A stretch of 64,000 nt of DNA. Origin: Rhizobiaceae bacterium. GTDB taxonomy: Bacteria; Pseudomonadota; Alphaproteobacteria; Rhizobiales; Rhizobiaceae. Location of the stretch: positions 124,001 to 188,000 of the forward strand of contig JAHBYW010000005.1 in the NCBI GenBank assembly GCA_019635755.1. Reading direction: 5' to 3'. The position numbers were made by a program, and so were the translations under genes. Of this stretch, positions 18,483 through 27,347 are shown piece by piece. Each line of letters opens with the position of its first letter. Within the stretch, counting starts at the first letter, position 1. A model generated the notes under the pieces. That model ran no database searches and was not told the origin of the DNA. It was given only the letters and a program-made list of their open reading frames with translations.

Positions 18483-19965
18483 CACGATTCTCAAGAATGA
18501 GCCTTGCGACCGCTCTGGCGGTCGGCATGCTGGCAGTGCCGGCGCTTGCCCAGGACGCGCTGCGCGTCGGCGCAACCTATCTGTCGAGCGGGCTCGACCC
18601 GGCGAAGGGATCGAACGGTTGGGCGCTGGTAAGCCATGGCGTCGGCGAGAAACTGTTTTCCGTCGATAGGAACGGCGTTCTCATCCCGGAACTGGCCGCC
18701 GGGGCCGAGCGCGTCGATGATCTTACGTGGACGATTAAGCTCGCTTCCGGCCGCATGTTCTCCGACGGCTCGCCAGTCACGGCAGCGGCTCTTGCGAAGG
18801 GCTTCGACAACTCGATCGCCAGCAACAAGGCGACGCTCGCCACCGGCGGCAAGCTTTCGTTCGAAGCGGTGGACGACGCCACGCTGAAGGTGACCACCGA
18901 GAAGCCCGTGCCGCTCATCCAGGCGCTGTTCGCCGAATGGCCGCTGATCGCCTACGGCCTGACAGACGACGGTACGGCCATCTTCACCGGCCCTACGCGG
19001 TTGCAGACTTCACCGCCGACGCCGGCATGGACCTTACCGCGAATGCAAGCTTCGCCGGCGCAGAAGCCCGGTCGCCGGTCGCCTTCCGGAAGTTCGGCGA
19101 CGCGCAGGCGATGTCGCTAGCCTTCGAGGCCGGCGAACTCGATCTCGCCTTTGGACTGCCGTCGGAAATTGTCGTCCGGCTGAAGTCCAATCCCGACCTG
19201 ACGGTCAAATCCTTTGCCGTCGGCTACCAGTACATGGCCTTCATGAATACGACGAGGCCGGCGCTTGGCGACATCAAGGTCAGGCAGGCGATCGATATCG
19301 CGATCGACCGTTCGCAACTGGTGGCGGCGATCAACGGCGGTACGCCCGCGACAGGCGCCTACGCTCCATATTTCCCATTCGCGGGCAAGACGCCGCGCCC
19401 AATCGACGCGGCAAAGGCAGCGGCGCTGCTGGACGAGGCAGGCTGGACGGCCGGTGCCGACGGCAAGCGCGCTAGGGACGGCCAGCCGCTGTCGCTGCTG
19501 GTGATCGCCTATCCGCAGCGGCCCGACCTCGTCACCATGCTACCGGTCGTCAAGGCTGCGCTTGAAGGCGTGGGCTTTAGCATCGAAACGCGCGTTGTCG
19601 AGAACATCGGCGAGGTTGCCGCCGCGGGCGATTTCGACCTGGCGCTCTGGGCTCAGCATACGGCGCCGAGCGGCGATCCGGCCTTCTTCCTGAACTCGAT
19701 GCTGAAGACCGGGGCGGCGCTGAACCACAGCCGATATGCCGATACGGCCTTCGATGCGATCCTCGACAAGTTCGCGACCTCAGGCGATCAGGCCGAGCGT
19801 GTGACCATCGCACTGGAAGCTCAAGACAAGCTCTTCCACGATGCGCCGGTGTCGTTCCTGGTCTCGCCGGAATGGCATGTCGGCTTGTCGAAACGCCTCG
19901 CCAACTATGAGCCGTGGGGTTCGGACTATCACGTTCTGAGGGCGGACATCGGCGAAACCAAGTAG
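18479..19965 (+). pseudogene. Nickel/peptide-type ABC substrate-binding protein, frameshifted
   Basis: A GTG start overlaps the previous stop (GTGA). A signal peptide (MTRFSRMSLATALAVGM to VPALAQ) leads into an SBP_bac_5 (NikA/DppA-type) protein: LRVGATYLSSGLDPAKGS, WTIKLASGRMFSDGSPVTA. At 18991-18993 (GGCCCTACG) one base seems lost from a run of C; the frame IFTGP should continue as YAVADFTADAGMDL but does so only in the next frame, to the stop at 19965. As written the product stops at 19120. The family binds nickel, peptides or metal complexes; riboswitch-4 control suggests cobalt or a corrinoid precursor. A homopolymer error or a true mutation could explain the shift. Confidence 0.85.
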
Positions 19966-19967
19966 GG

Positions 19968-20888
19968 ATGCTGAGGCAGGTCTCAGGAGCCCTGGCGCGC
20001 GCGGGGATCAGCCTTTTGGCGATCTCCGCGCTTGCCTTTTTCATCATCGCGTCGATGCCGTCCGACCCGGTCATGATCGCGATCCGCGCCTGGAACCTGC
20101 CGGCGACCGAAGAGACCATCGCGGCGATGCGGCTCGAATGGGGTCTCGATCTGCCCCTTCCCGTCCGATACCTGCACTGGCTCGGCGATTTCGTCGTCGG
20201 CGACTGGGGCCGGTCGTTCCGCACCGGCGATCCGATCCTCGCGGAGTTCGTCTGGCGGCTGCCGATTTCGCTGACGCTTGGGTTTTGCGGGCTCGTCCTT
20301 GCGATTGTGCTGGCCATTCCGCTCGGTTTCGCCGCGGCATTGCATCCGCGCGGCATTGCCGATCGCGCGACGCGCATCCTGTCCATCGGCGTCCAGGCAG
20401 TGCCCAGCTTCTGGCTGGGCCTCGTCCTCCTCTGGGTGCTCGGCGTCCAGTTCAAGCTCATCCGCCCGTTTGCGAACGACTGGTCCAGCTTCGCGGTCCC
20501 CATCGCCCTGATCGCGTTTCACTCGCTCGGCATTCTGTCTCGCGTCTACCGCCGCGATCTGATCGGCACGACGGAACAGCCGCACTACCGGACGGCCTTG
20601 TCAAAGGGCCTTTCGCGCCGGCAGGCGCTTTGGCGCCACGGGCATCGTGCAGCGTCCTATTCCCTGCTCGCGGCGGTTCGGTCCGAAGCCGGCTGGGCGA
20701 TCGGCAGCACGGCGACGCTTGAGATCCTTTTCGGCCTGCCCGGCATCAGCCAGTTTCTGGTGCAGAGCATGAGCGCCCGCGACTATTTCGTCCTGCAGGC
20801 CTACGTCATGGTGATCGCGGTCTGGATGATCGTGATGAACGCAACCATCACGTTCGCCCAGCGGCGCCTCGATCCGCGCGCGCGATGA
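19968..20888 (+). CDS. ABC transporter permease, NikB/DppB type
   Basis: The 306-residue inner-membrane protein starts at the ATG 2 bases after the binding-protein stop. An N-terminal membrane segment (ISLLAISALAFFIIASM) is followed by a long periplasmic loop and a BPD_transp_1 domain. The EAA loop is visible around YRTALSKGLSRRQALWRHG, and the C-terminus resembles the family (LEILFGLPGISQFLVQS). It should form the channel together with the permease at 20885. Transport of cobalt or a B12 precursor is inferred from the riboswitch; nickel or peptides are the classical substrates. Confidence 0.88.
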   Translation: MLRQVSGALARAGISLLAISALAFFIIASMPSDPVMIAIRAWNLPATEETIAAMRLEWGLDLPLPVRYLHWLGDFVVGDWGRSFRTGDPILAEFVWRLPISLTLGFCGLVLAIVLAIPLGFAAALHPRGIADRATRILSIGVQAVPSFWLGLVLLWVLGVQFKLIRPFANDWSSFAVPIALIAFHSLGILSRVYRRDLIGTTEQPHYRTALSKGLSRRQALWRHGHRAASYSLLAAVRSEAGWAIGSTATLEILFGLPGISQFLVQSMSARDYFVLQAYVMVIAVWMIVMNATITFAQRRLDPRAR

Positions 20889-21697
20889 AGCCGGCCGCGG
20901 CTCTTCTGACGGCTGCGTTCGCTCTCCTGATCGCGGGCGGGGTCTGGCAGCCCTACGATCCGGACGCCATCGACATGACGGCGCGCCATGCGCCGGCTTC
21001 GTTCGCCCATCTGCTCGGCACGGACAATCTTGGCCGCGATCTTGCTTCGCGGCTGATGGCAGGCGGCTGGAGGACGGCGCTGGTGATCCTGAGCGTTGGC
21101 GTGATCGCATTCGTCGGTGGAGGGACACTCGGGACTGCTGCCGCGATGCTCGGAGGCTGGCGCGAGGCGCTGATCCTGCGCGCCGCGGAAATGTTCATCG
21201 TGGTGCCGACGCTGATCGTCGCGCTGACCGTCGCCGCGCTGTTCGGGCTGACACCGCTCAGCGCCGGCTTGGCGCTGGGTCTGGCGGGCATCGGTCCCTA
21301 CGCCCTGCTGGCACATTCGCTGACCAGACGGACCCTCGGCCTCCAATTCGTGCAGGCCGCCGAAGCGCTGGGCGTCGAACGCCTGCGCCTGATGACGCGG
21401 CACGTCCTGCCGACGACATTGCCGCTGATCTTCTCCTACGCCGGCAGCCAGGCCGGGCTCTCCGTTGTCGCCTACGCCTCGCTGTCGTTCATCGGCCTCG
21501 GCGCCGATCCCTCGGTGCCGGACTGGGGATCGATGCTCTACGAATACCGGATATTCATCTTCGACCATCCGGGCCTGATGATCTGGCCCGGCGTCGCTAT
21601 CGCCACCATCACCGCATTGCTGAACTGGAATTTCGATCCGGGTGAGCCGCTCCGGCCCGGATCAAAGCGCACGACGGTGCGCCTATCGGACGTGTAG
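20885..21697 (+). CDS. ABC transporter permease, NikC/DppC type
   Basis: The 270-residue permease overlaps the previous gene by 4 bases (ATGA). Features typical of the second permease of this class are HLLGTDNLGRDLASRLMAG, five hydrophobic segments, the EAA loop around FVQAAEALGVERLRLMTRHV and the C-terminal SFIGLGADPSVPDWGSM. The gene is convergent with the BtuF-like gene and overlaps its 3' end by 15 bases. No ATPase gene (nikD/nikE type) follows, which is unusual for this class; the transporter must borrow ATPases from elsewhere or be incomplete. Confidence 0.88.
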   Translation: MKPAAALLTAAFALLIAGGVWQPYDPDAIDMTARHAPASFAHLLGTDNLGRDLASRLMAGGWRTALVILSVGVIAFVGGGTLGTAAAMLGGWREALILRAAEMFIVVPTLIVALTVAALFGLTPLSAGLALGLAGIGPYALLAHSLTRRTLGLQFVQAAEALGVERLRLMTRHVLPTTLPLIFSYAGSQAGLSVVAYASLSFIGLGADPSVPDWGSMLYEYRIFIFDHPGLMIWPGVAIATITALLNWNFDPGEPLRPGSKRTTVRLSDV

Positions 21698-22462
21698 AGC
21701 CCTGACGATGGCGTCCAGCCCGTCCGTGAGCGCAGCCGGACCAGGCTGTAGGATCATCGCCGATTTGATTTCCACGATGCGGTCATCCCGAACGGCCGGC
21801 ATTCTGCTCCAGCCGGGACGGCCGCGAATGCGATCCGCCACGACCTTCTTCCCGCACCATGAAGCAAGAATCACCTGCGGTTCCTTCGAGAGTACAGCTT
21901 CAGCCGCAACGATCCTGTCCTTGGCGGCCTTCTGAGCGGCGAGTTCAGGGAACACGTCGTCGCCGCCGGCAATCCCGACAAGTTCGGAAACCCAGCCAAT
22001 GCCGCTGATCAACGGCTCGTCCCACTCTTCGAAAAACACACGCGGACGTGGCCGGCCTCGTACCGCTTGAGCAACCTCTGCTAGACGCCGCTCATAGGTA
22101 CTGGCAAGCACATCGGCTTCGTTGGCCCTGCCTACAAGCGCGCCGACCGTTCTTATCATCGCGAGGATGCCGGCGACGTCACGCTGATTGAACGCATGTA
22201 CGTGGACGCCAGCCCGGATCAACGCGGCCGCGATGTCGGCCTGTAGGTCGGAAAAAGTGAAAACGAGATCAGGCTCCAGCGCCAGGATCTTGGGAATGTC
22301 GGCGGAAATGAAGGCCGATACGCGCGGCTTCTCCTTCCGCACCTGCGGCGGCCGGACGGCATAGCCGGATACGCCGACGATACGGTCCTGCTCGCCGAGC
22401 AGATACATGGTCTCGACCGTTTCCTCGGTCAGGCAGACGATCCGCTCTGGCGGAAAGGCCAT
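21683..22462 (-). CDS. Second BtuF-like cobalamin-binding protein without signal peptide
   Basis: The 259-residue protein is a close paralogue of the product at 6580-7362. They share PPERIVCLTEETVET, YLLGEQDRIVGVSGYAVRP, VRKEKPRVSAF, FEEWDEPLISGIGWVSEL and the final LQPGPAALTDGLDAI. It too lacks a signal peptide (MAFPPERIV). It is transcribed towards the importer of riboswitch 4 and directly follows the small membrane-protein gene (5-base gap). The two copies in one window suggest an ancient duplication or a functional pair. I see no riboswitch in front of this copy. A corrinoid-binding role is family-based; its location in the cell is uncertain. Confidence 0.8.
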   Translation of the reverse strand: MAFPPERIVCLTEETVETMYLLGEQDRIVGVSGYAVRPPQVRKEKPRVSAFISADIPKILALEPDLVFTFSDLQADIAAALIRAGVHVHAFNQRDVAGILAMIRTVGALVGRANEADVLASTYERRLAEVAQAVRGRPRPRVFFEEWDEPLISGIGWVSELVGIAGGDDVFPELAAQKAAKDRIVAAEAVLSKEPQVILASWCGKKVVADRIRGRPGWSRMPAVRDDRIVEIKSAMILQPGPAALTDGLDAIVRALHVR

Positions 22463-22467
22463 GTCGT

Positions 22468-23004
22468 TTAGGCTTGCCCCGCGGTCGGCGCATCCACCGG
22501 CAACAGGCCGACCGACATGGCGATCCAGTGAAAAATGGTAAGTCCGATCAGCGCGAGGGCGTTCTGCCAGAATATCTGCAACACAATGGCAGCGGAAAAT
22601 GCTTCCTCACCGGAAGGCAGCAAGGCTGGCGCGGCGAACAGAACCAATTCGTAGGCCGCGAAGCCCGCGAGAAAGGCCACGACGACTGCCGGCAACACTG
22701 CTGCGACGGCCCGGCGCATCGTGACCGCGACCGCGAGCGCCGACAGCGCCGCCACGCCGATTACGGCGCCCCAAGCAAAGCTGTCCCAAGTCGTGGGATA
22801 GCCGAGAACGAGAAACCCAACTGCCTGATTTGCAACCCAGGCGAACGCGATCAGGTCGATCGCGGGCCGCGCTGCAAGGAACACGCCGGCAATCGCTGCC
22901 ATCGCAGCAAAGGGCGTGGCGCAGGCAAGAGCGAGGCTGAACGCGATGCTCGCAGCAGCGACGATCATGATCCAGGCGAAGATTTTAAGGTCGATATTTG
23001 GCAT
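22468..23004 (-). CDS. Small integral membrane protein of unknown family
   Basis: The 178-residue protein has about five or six hydrophobic segments (for example AWIMIVAAASIAFSLALAC, AVLPAVVVAFLAGFAAYEL, ALIGLTIFHWIAMSVGLL). I chose the ATG at 23004 (MPNIDLKIF); a TTG start at 23040 would add 12 polar residues. A WVANQAVGF motif and a W and D pair (TTWDSFAWG) stand out. It probably forms an operon with the BtuF-like gene behind it, so a role in corrinoid or cobalt membrane handling is possible. I do not recognise the family. Confidence 0.65.
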   Translation of the reverse strand: MPNIDLKIFAWIMIVAAASIAFSLALACATPFAAMAAIAGVFLAARPAIDLIAFAWVANQAVGFLVLGYPTTWDSFAWGAVIGVAALSALAVAVTMRRAVAAVLPAVVVAFLAGFAAYELVLFAAPALLPSGEEAFSAAIVLQIFWQNALALIGLTIFHWIAMSVGLLPVDAPTAGQA

Positions 23005-23580
23005 GGAGGCTCTTGGAGGTGCGTTGCAATTTGAACTCAAGTATACTGAACGTAAAGGAAACGCCTTAGGTTGTAGGACTTTCGCGGATAGCGGCCACGA
23101 AGTTGTGGCGGAAACGATGCAGCTCCTGCTTTGACTGCACTGCGCTCTTTGGTGGAAATACGTCTAGTGTTCGTTCTAGATCGTAGTCGGTTTCAGTCCC
23201 GAAGCGTGCCTTTCCCGAGATCATCGGGCTTGGCATCATGGGTATCGGCCCGCAGGTCTGCTCCCGCGGGAGCCATTATCTCCCGATCCCCAATCTGGTC
23301 GTGATCTTTGCGGCGGTGCGCGTGAAGCAGTTACGTCCGGCGATCGCGTCGAATGCCTTGCTCAGGCGGTCCGTGCCAGACCATCCACGCGCTGGTGTCG
23401 ACGCAAGAGTCCGCTCCTGACCCGCATCAAAGGCCAGCCTGAGCGCAGCCTCGTTTTGTCGCGTTCATGTCGCACGGAATTGCCGAGCATGAATGGAATC
23501 CCTTGGAAATCAAGGGAAGCCCGTTGCAACACAAGTGCGACATGAAAATCGGTCAGTCAGCGCTAAGTGCTTTAAATGTT
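23005..23580. other. Non-coding gap, nothing recognisable
   Basis: This stretch of about 575 bases holds only short open frames without family similarity or good ribosome binding sites. There is no riboswitch, tRNA or clear repeat in it. It may be degraded sequence flanking the old integration site on its right. Confidence 0.5.
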
Positions 23581-23630
23581 TGGTGCCCAGGTGCGGAATC
23601 GAACCACCGACACGCGGATTTTCAATCCGC
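23581..23630 (-). repeat. tRNA-Phe(GAA) 3' half, attachment-site remnant
   Basis: On the minus strand the sequence from the anticodon arm GCGGA TTGAAAA TCCGC through the variable loop, the T arm (GGTTCGATT) and the end CTGGGCACCA matches the 3' half of a tRNA-Phe with anticodon GAA. The D arm and 5' acceptor strand are missing; the integrase gene takes their place. This is the usual look of the displaced att site of a tRNA-integrating element. It is not a working tRNA. The integrase stop codon lies inside the fragment. Confidence 0.85.
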
Positions 23631-24881
23631 TGTATTGCCTATCACAATCGCCAACGTTGCTGCCCAAGCGTCTAGGGCACGCCTCTTGTCCGGTAGGTAG
23701 TCGTTAAGGTCGTAGTGCTGGCCAGTGACTGCGGCCGCACCCCCAGTGTCTGCAGCGTGACCGATGACCTGCGAAACAATGAAGCGATTCATGCCGATCC
23801 GTTCGCTAGTCATTGCTGTTGCTCCGGTCCGCCTTAAGTCGTGCGGCGTTGCACGCGGCATCTTTAAGCGGGTCACCAAGCGGCTCATCGCTCTTGAAAA
23901 CGCGTGTCGATCGATATGAGCGTTGTCCTCGATCGGGGACGGAAAAACGAATTCGCTTCCGTTCCCTTGAGCGAGTGCTGATGCATGATCGAGGAGCTCA
24001 ATAGCTAGATTACTAAGTGGCACGAAATGGGATCGCCTCCCCTTCATCCGCTCCTCGGGAATTAGCCACGTGCGTGCTGTCCGATCAACTTCTCGCCAGC
24101 GCATTCCGACGACCTCGCCACCCCGCTGCAAGGTAACCAGCGCAAGTCGTAGAGCGACGCCCATGATTTTTGACATGTGAACCCCGTCTACACAGGCTGC
24201 CCAGAACGTCCGAACTTCAGCGTCCGAAAGGAGGCGTTTGCCTCGCTTTGGCATTGCCACCGCAATGTCCAGAGCCGGATTGTGATCACGCAGGCCTTCA
24301 CGAACCGCGTAGCTCATTAGCTGACGGACAATGTTACGGCAGTGTCGCCCGTTCGAGACCGCCTTGCGCCCCTGCTGGTCTACTAACTCACGGATTTGTT
24401 GACGCGTGATCCCGGCAACCGACAGCTGGCCGAGCGCAGGTTTGACGAGTTTGTCATAGATGCGACGCTCCTCGATCAGGGTACTCGTACGCTTCGGTTT
24501 GGCTATGGGTCCACCGCGGTGTGTGCCCCTGATCGCATCTTCGAAATAGGCGTCTGCCAAACCGTCAATGGTGTGCAGTCTTTCGCGACGCTCCTCTTCT
24601 TTTGACGCTCGAGTGACAGCCACGGGATCGCTGCCGACTGCGACTTGCCCCTTAGCCTCTCGGGCCAGTGCTCGTGCCTTTGCGAGACCTACGGCGGGGA
24701 AGCCGCCCAGATTCTTTCGTCGCTGTTCGCCGGCAGCGTTGCGATAGCGGACAGACCAGGTGCGTATGCCTCGCTCAGTGACCCTGAAAATAAGTCCCGG
24801 CTCTTAATCGTCGCGAAACTCCAGCCGCTTCCCCATCGCCGGCTTTGCGTTCTTCAGGAGATCGTCGTTCAGCTTTGGCAT
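23622..24881 (-). pseudogene. Tyrosine recombinase (integrase) with in-frame stop
   Basis: The full frame from the ATG at 24881 begins MPKLNDDLLKNAKPAMGKRL, typical of tRNA-targeting P4-type integrases, but reads TAA at 24806-24804, after codon 25 (RDD-stop-EPGLIFRVTERG). The rest is intact for about 390 codons: arm-binding domain (NLGGFPAVGLAKARALA), then the catalytic domain with Arg in LQRGGEVVGMRW, HDLRRTGAT (H-x2-R) and QHYDLNDY with the likely nucleophile Tyr. A start at 24623 would give only a 333-residue core lacking the N-terminal part. The gene ends inside the tRNA-Phe fragment, as expected when int abuts its attP core. It is most likely inactive. Confidence 0.85.
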
Positions 24882-25034
24882 TTTTAGCTCGGGGGCACAC
24901 TGGGGGCACACCGAAGTCGCGCCGCCTGGCCATTTCATGCACCCCTTCGCACGAAGGGTAAAGCCAGGAACGAACCTCCCCTCGGCTTTTTAGGGCACGA
25001 TGCGCGTCATCGCACGACACTGCACCGAAAAGAG

Positions 25035-25085
25035 ATCAGACTACGAATCTGGGGGTCAGGAGTTCGAATCTCTTCGGGCGCGCCA
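25035..25085 (+). repeat. tRNA-Arg(ACG) 3' half, attachment-site remnant
   Basis: ATCAGACTACGAATCTG (anticodon arm, loop CTACGAA, anticodon ACG) is followed by a T arm around AGGAGTTCGAATCTCTT and the end CGGGCGCGCCA. This is the 3' half of a tRNA-Arg(ACG). The matching 5' half (GCGCCCG) is absent upstream. Like the tRNA-Phe fragment it looks like the far end of an integrated element, whose body would lie on the left. It marks the change from the island to the intact catabolic region. Confidence 0.8.
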
Positions 25086-25188
25086 CTTCCCTTCCAGGCA
25101 ATTGGCTTGATCAGAGTCGCGCCGTTCTTCGCTGGACGCGGGCCGAACCCGCGAGACGTCCCGCGCCAACGGGAACCCACCCCAAAAC

Positions 25189-26127
25189 CTACCGCCCGCC
25201 GACCTCGCGAGGCGACATGCCGAACTTGCGGCGGAACATCGTGCTGAAATGGGCCGAACTGTTGAATCCGTGCTCGAAGGAGATCGCGGTGATGGAGCGC
25301 CCGTCATTGCGCGCCAGGTCGTCGTAACAGCGCTGCAGCCGGCGGCTCCAGATCCATTCCGACGCCGACATCTCGCAGCATTCGAACAGCACATGCAAAT
25401 AGCGCAGCGACATCCCGTTGGCGACCGCGACCTTGTCCAGGGAGAGGCCGGGATCGCCGAGATGCGCCTCGATCCACTGTTGCACCGAACGCAGGCGCGC
25501 CTTCTTCACCGCGCCGTCGGCGGCGGGCATGTCGCCCTCGGTCGCAAGCATCGTGAAGGCAAGCATATCCATCAGCTGGCTGCCCAATCCAGCACGCACG
25601 CTGCCGTCCAGTTTTGAGCCTTCCGTGGCAAGCGCGGCGCAATAGTCCGCCGCGATCCGTCCGAGACCCTGCGTGGTGTTCAAGAGCGCCGAGCCCGGGA
25701 TGCGCTCGCGGGGAAAGCGCTGCGCAAAGTCGTCGCGAGGCAGTTCAAGGTAGAAGGATCGCACTTCGCCGTGGCCTTGCAGTTCATAGGGCTCCGCCGC
25801 GTTGAAGATCGCACCGCGCGCGGCGTTGGAGCGATGCGTCTCGCCGTGCTGGACGACGCTCATATTTCCCTTGTGAATGATCTGCACGTAGTAGCATTCC
25901 TTGTCGAGCTTCGCGATGTGCTGGCCGTTGCGGCGGATGCGCTGCTCCGACAGCAGGATGTCCGTCATCACCACCTCGCCGAACTTCGCCTCGCGGATAT
26001 AGCCGCGATAGTTCTCGGGGTCGGTCGCCTTGACGTCGACATTCACATAGACGTCGCAGATCGCATCGCGCCAGGCGGCGTATCGCTTCGCCCGCGGCAG
26101 GCTGTCCGTCTCGAAGACCAGGTCCAT
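25189..26127 (-). CDS. AraC-family transcriptional regulator
   Basis: The 312-residue regulator has an N-terminal AraC-binding-like sensory domain (about 1-180, with LPRAKRYAAWRDAICDVYV and CYYVQIIHKGNMSVVQHGE) and a C-terminal pair of helix-turn-helix motifs (LSLDKVAVANGMSLRYLHVL and ISFEHGFNSSAHFSTMFRRK, ending FGMSPREVG). I prefer the ATG at 26127, which has GGAGGA upstream; a GTG at 26139 would place the start on that sequence. It is divergent from the ABC transporter operon at 26352, with 224 bases between them, and probably controls it in response to the transported compound. The inducer is unknown. Confidence 0.88.
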   Translation of the reverse strand: MDLVFETDSLPRAKRYAAWRDAICDVYVNVDVKATDPENYRGYIREAKFGEVVMTDILLSEQRIRRNGQHIAKLDKECYYVQIIHKGNMSVVQHGETHRSNAARGAIFNAAEPYELQGHGEVRSFYLELPRDDFAQRFPRERIPGSALLNTTQGLGRIAADYCAALATEGSKLDGSVRAGLGSQLMDMLAFTMLATEGDMPAADGAVKKARLRSVQQWIEAHLGDPGLSLDKVAVANGMSLRYLHVLFECCEMSASEWIWSRRLQRCYDDLARNDGRSITAISFEHGFNSSAHFSTMFRRKFGMSPREVGGR

Positions 26128-26351
26128 GAGCTCCTCCACTCGAGACCCATGCCGCCGGCCGGATCCTCCACCCGTCGGCGACCGGCTTGAACCTTATGTC
26201 CCCCGTGCTGGCCCGTCCAGCGGCCGACCGCGCGTGTGCGCTCTCGCGAAAGAGTCTTGCATGCACAGGAAAGAACGGAGACGCGTCGCCCCGCTAGCCT
26301 CCTCATCGACATGGCGCCATCGGCGCGCGGTCACGGCTTGGGAGGGCCGGG

Positions 26352-27326
26352 ATGCAGGGTCTTGGGCGCCTCAGCCAGGAGCAGATCGTCTTCGGCCTCG
26401 CGGTGCTGCTCTGCGCCGGCTTCGCCGTCGCGCTCCCCGGCTTCCTGACAACGAACAATGTCCTGAACCTCGTCCGCAGCGTCTCGATCCTCGGCATTCT
26501 GGGCGTCGCCATGGGCCTCGTGGTGATCGGGCGCGGCATTGACCTGTCGCTGGTGGCGCTGATGGCGATCTCGGTCGCGTGGACGCTGTCGCTGATCCAG
26601 GGCGGCATGCCGCTCGTCCAGGCGATCGGCATAGGGCTCGTCTTCAGCCTCTTCGTCGGCGCGGTGAACGGCTGGATCGTCGCCTATGTCGAGATCCCGG
26701 CGATCTTCGCGACGCTGGCGATGGGCACGCTGGTCTACGGGTTCGGCCGCTACTACCTGTTCGACCTCGACGTGGTGTACATGCCGCCGGCCGGCGCGCC
26801 GCTGCTGTGGCTCGGGCAGGGCACGCTGCTCGGCGTTCCCGTGCCGATTTATCTCTTCGCCCTCGTCTGCCTGGGCGGCTACCTCTTCCTGCGCTACGCG
26901 CGGGGCGGGCGCTATCTGAGGTCCGTCGGCGACAACATCCTGGCGGCGCGGATCACCGGCGTCCCGGTACGCCCGACGATCGTGATGCAATACGTCCTGT
27001 CGTCGCTGATCGGCTACATGGCGGGCATCGTCACGGCGGCGTCCGTCGCCTCGATGAACACCCGCGTCGCCATCTCGACCTACGTCTACGACGTGATCCT
27101 CGTCGTCGTGCTGGGCGGCATCGGCCTGTCCGGCGGCAAGGGCGGCATCCGCAACGTCATCGTCGGCACGCTGCTCATCGGCGTGCTGCTGAACGGCATG
27201 ACGATCATGGACATCCAGTACACCGTCCAGAACGTCATCAAGGGCGTCATCCTGCTGACGGCCATCGTCATCGACACGATCGTCAACCCCCGCGACGAGC
27301 AGACCGCTCAGCAGGGGGACATCTAG
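26352..27326 (+). CDS. Sugar-type ABC transporter permease (RbsC family)
   Basis: The 324-residue membrane protein of the BPD_transp_2 (ribose/branched-chain type) family has 8-9 hydrophobic segments and the hallmark ILGVAMGLVVIGRGIDLSL. It also shows AVNGWIVAYVEIPAIFATL, RYLRSVGDNILAARITGV and VVVLGGIGLSGGKGGIRNVI. It opens an operon that includes a binding protein, a second permease (fused), and an ATPase. A dimer of this protein with the permease half of the 28406 product would form the channel. Confidence 0.9.
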   Translation: MQGLGRLSQEQIVFGLAVLLCAGFAVALPGFLTTNNVLNLVRSVSILGILGVAMGLVVIGRGIDLSLVALMAISVAWTLSLIQGGMPLVQAIGIGLVFSLFVGAVNGWIVAYVEIPAIFATLAMGTLVYGFGRYYLFDLDVVYMPPAGAPLLWLGQGTLLGVPVPIYLFALVCLGGYLFLRYARGGRYLRSVGDNILAARITGVPVRPTIVMQYVLSSLIGYMAGIVTAASVASMNTRVAISTYVYDVILVVVLGGIGLSGGKGGIRNVIVGTLLIGVLLNGMTIMDIQYTVQNVIKGVILLTAIVIDTIVNPRDEQTAQQGDI

Positions 27327-27347
27327 TTCTCAATGGGAGGAGAAAAC

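Noticed and set aside
23581-25085. Two functional tRNA genes (Phe and Arg)
   Set aside because: Only the 3' halves are present; neither D arm nor 5' acceptor strand can be found, so they are recorded as attachment-site remnants.
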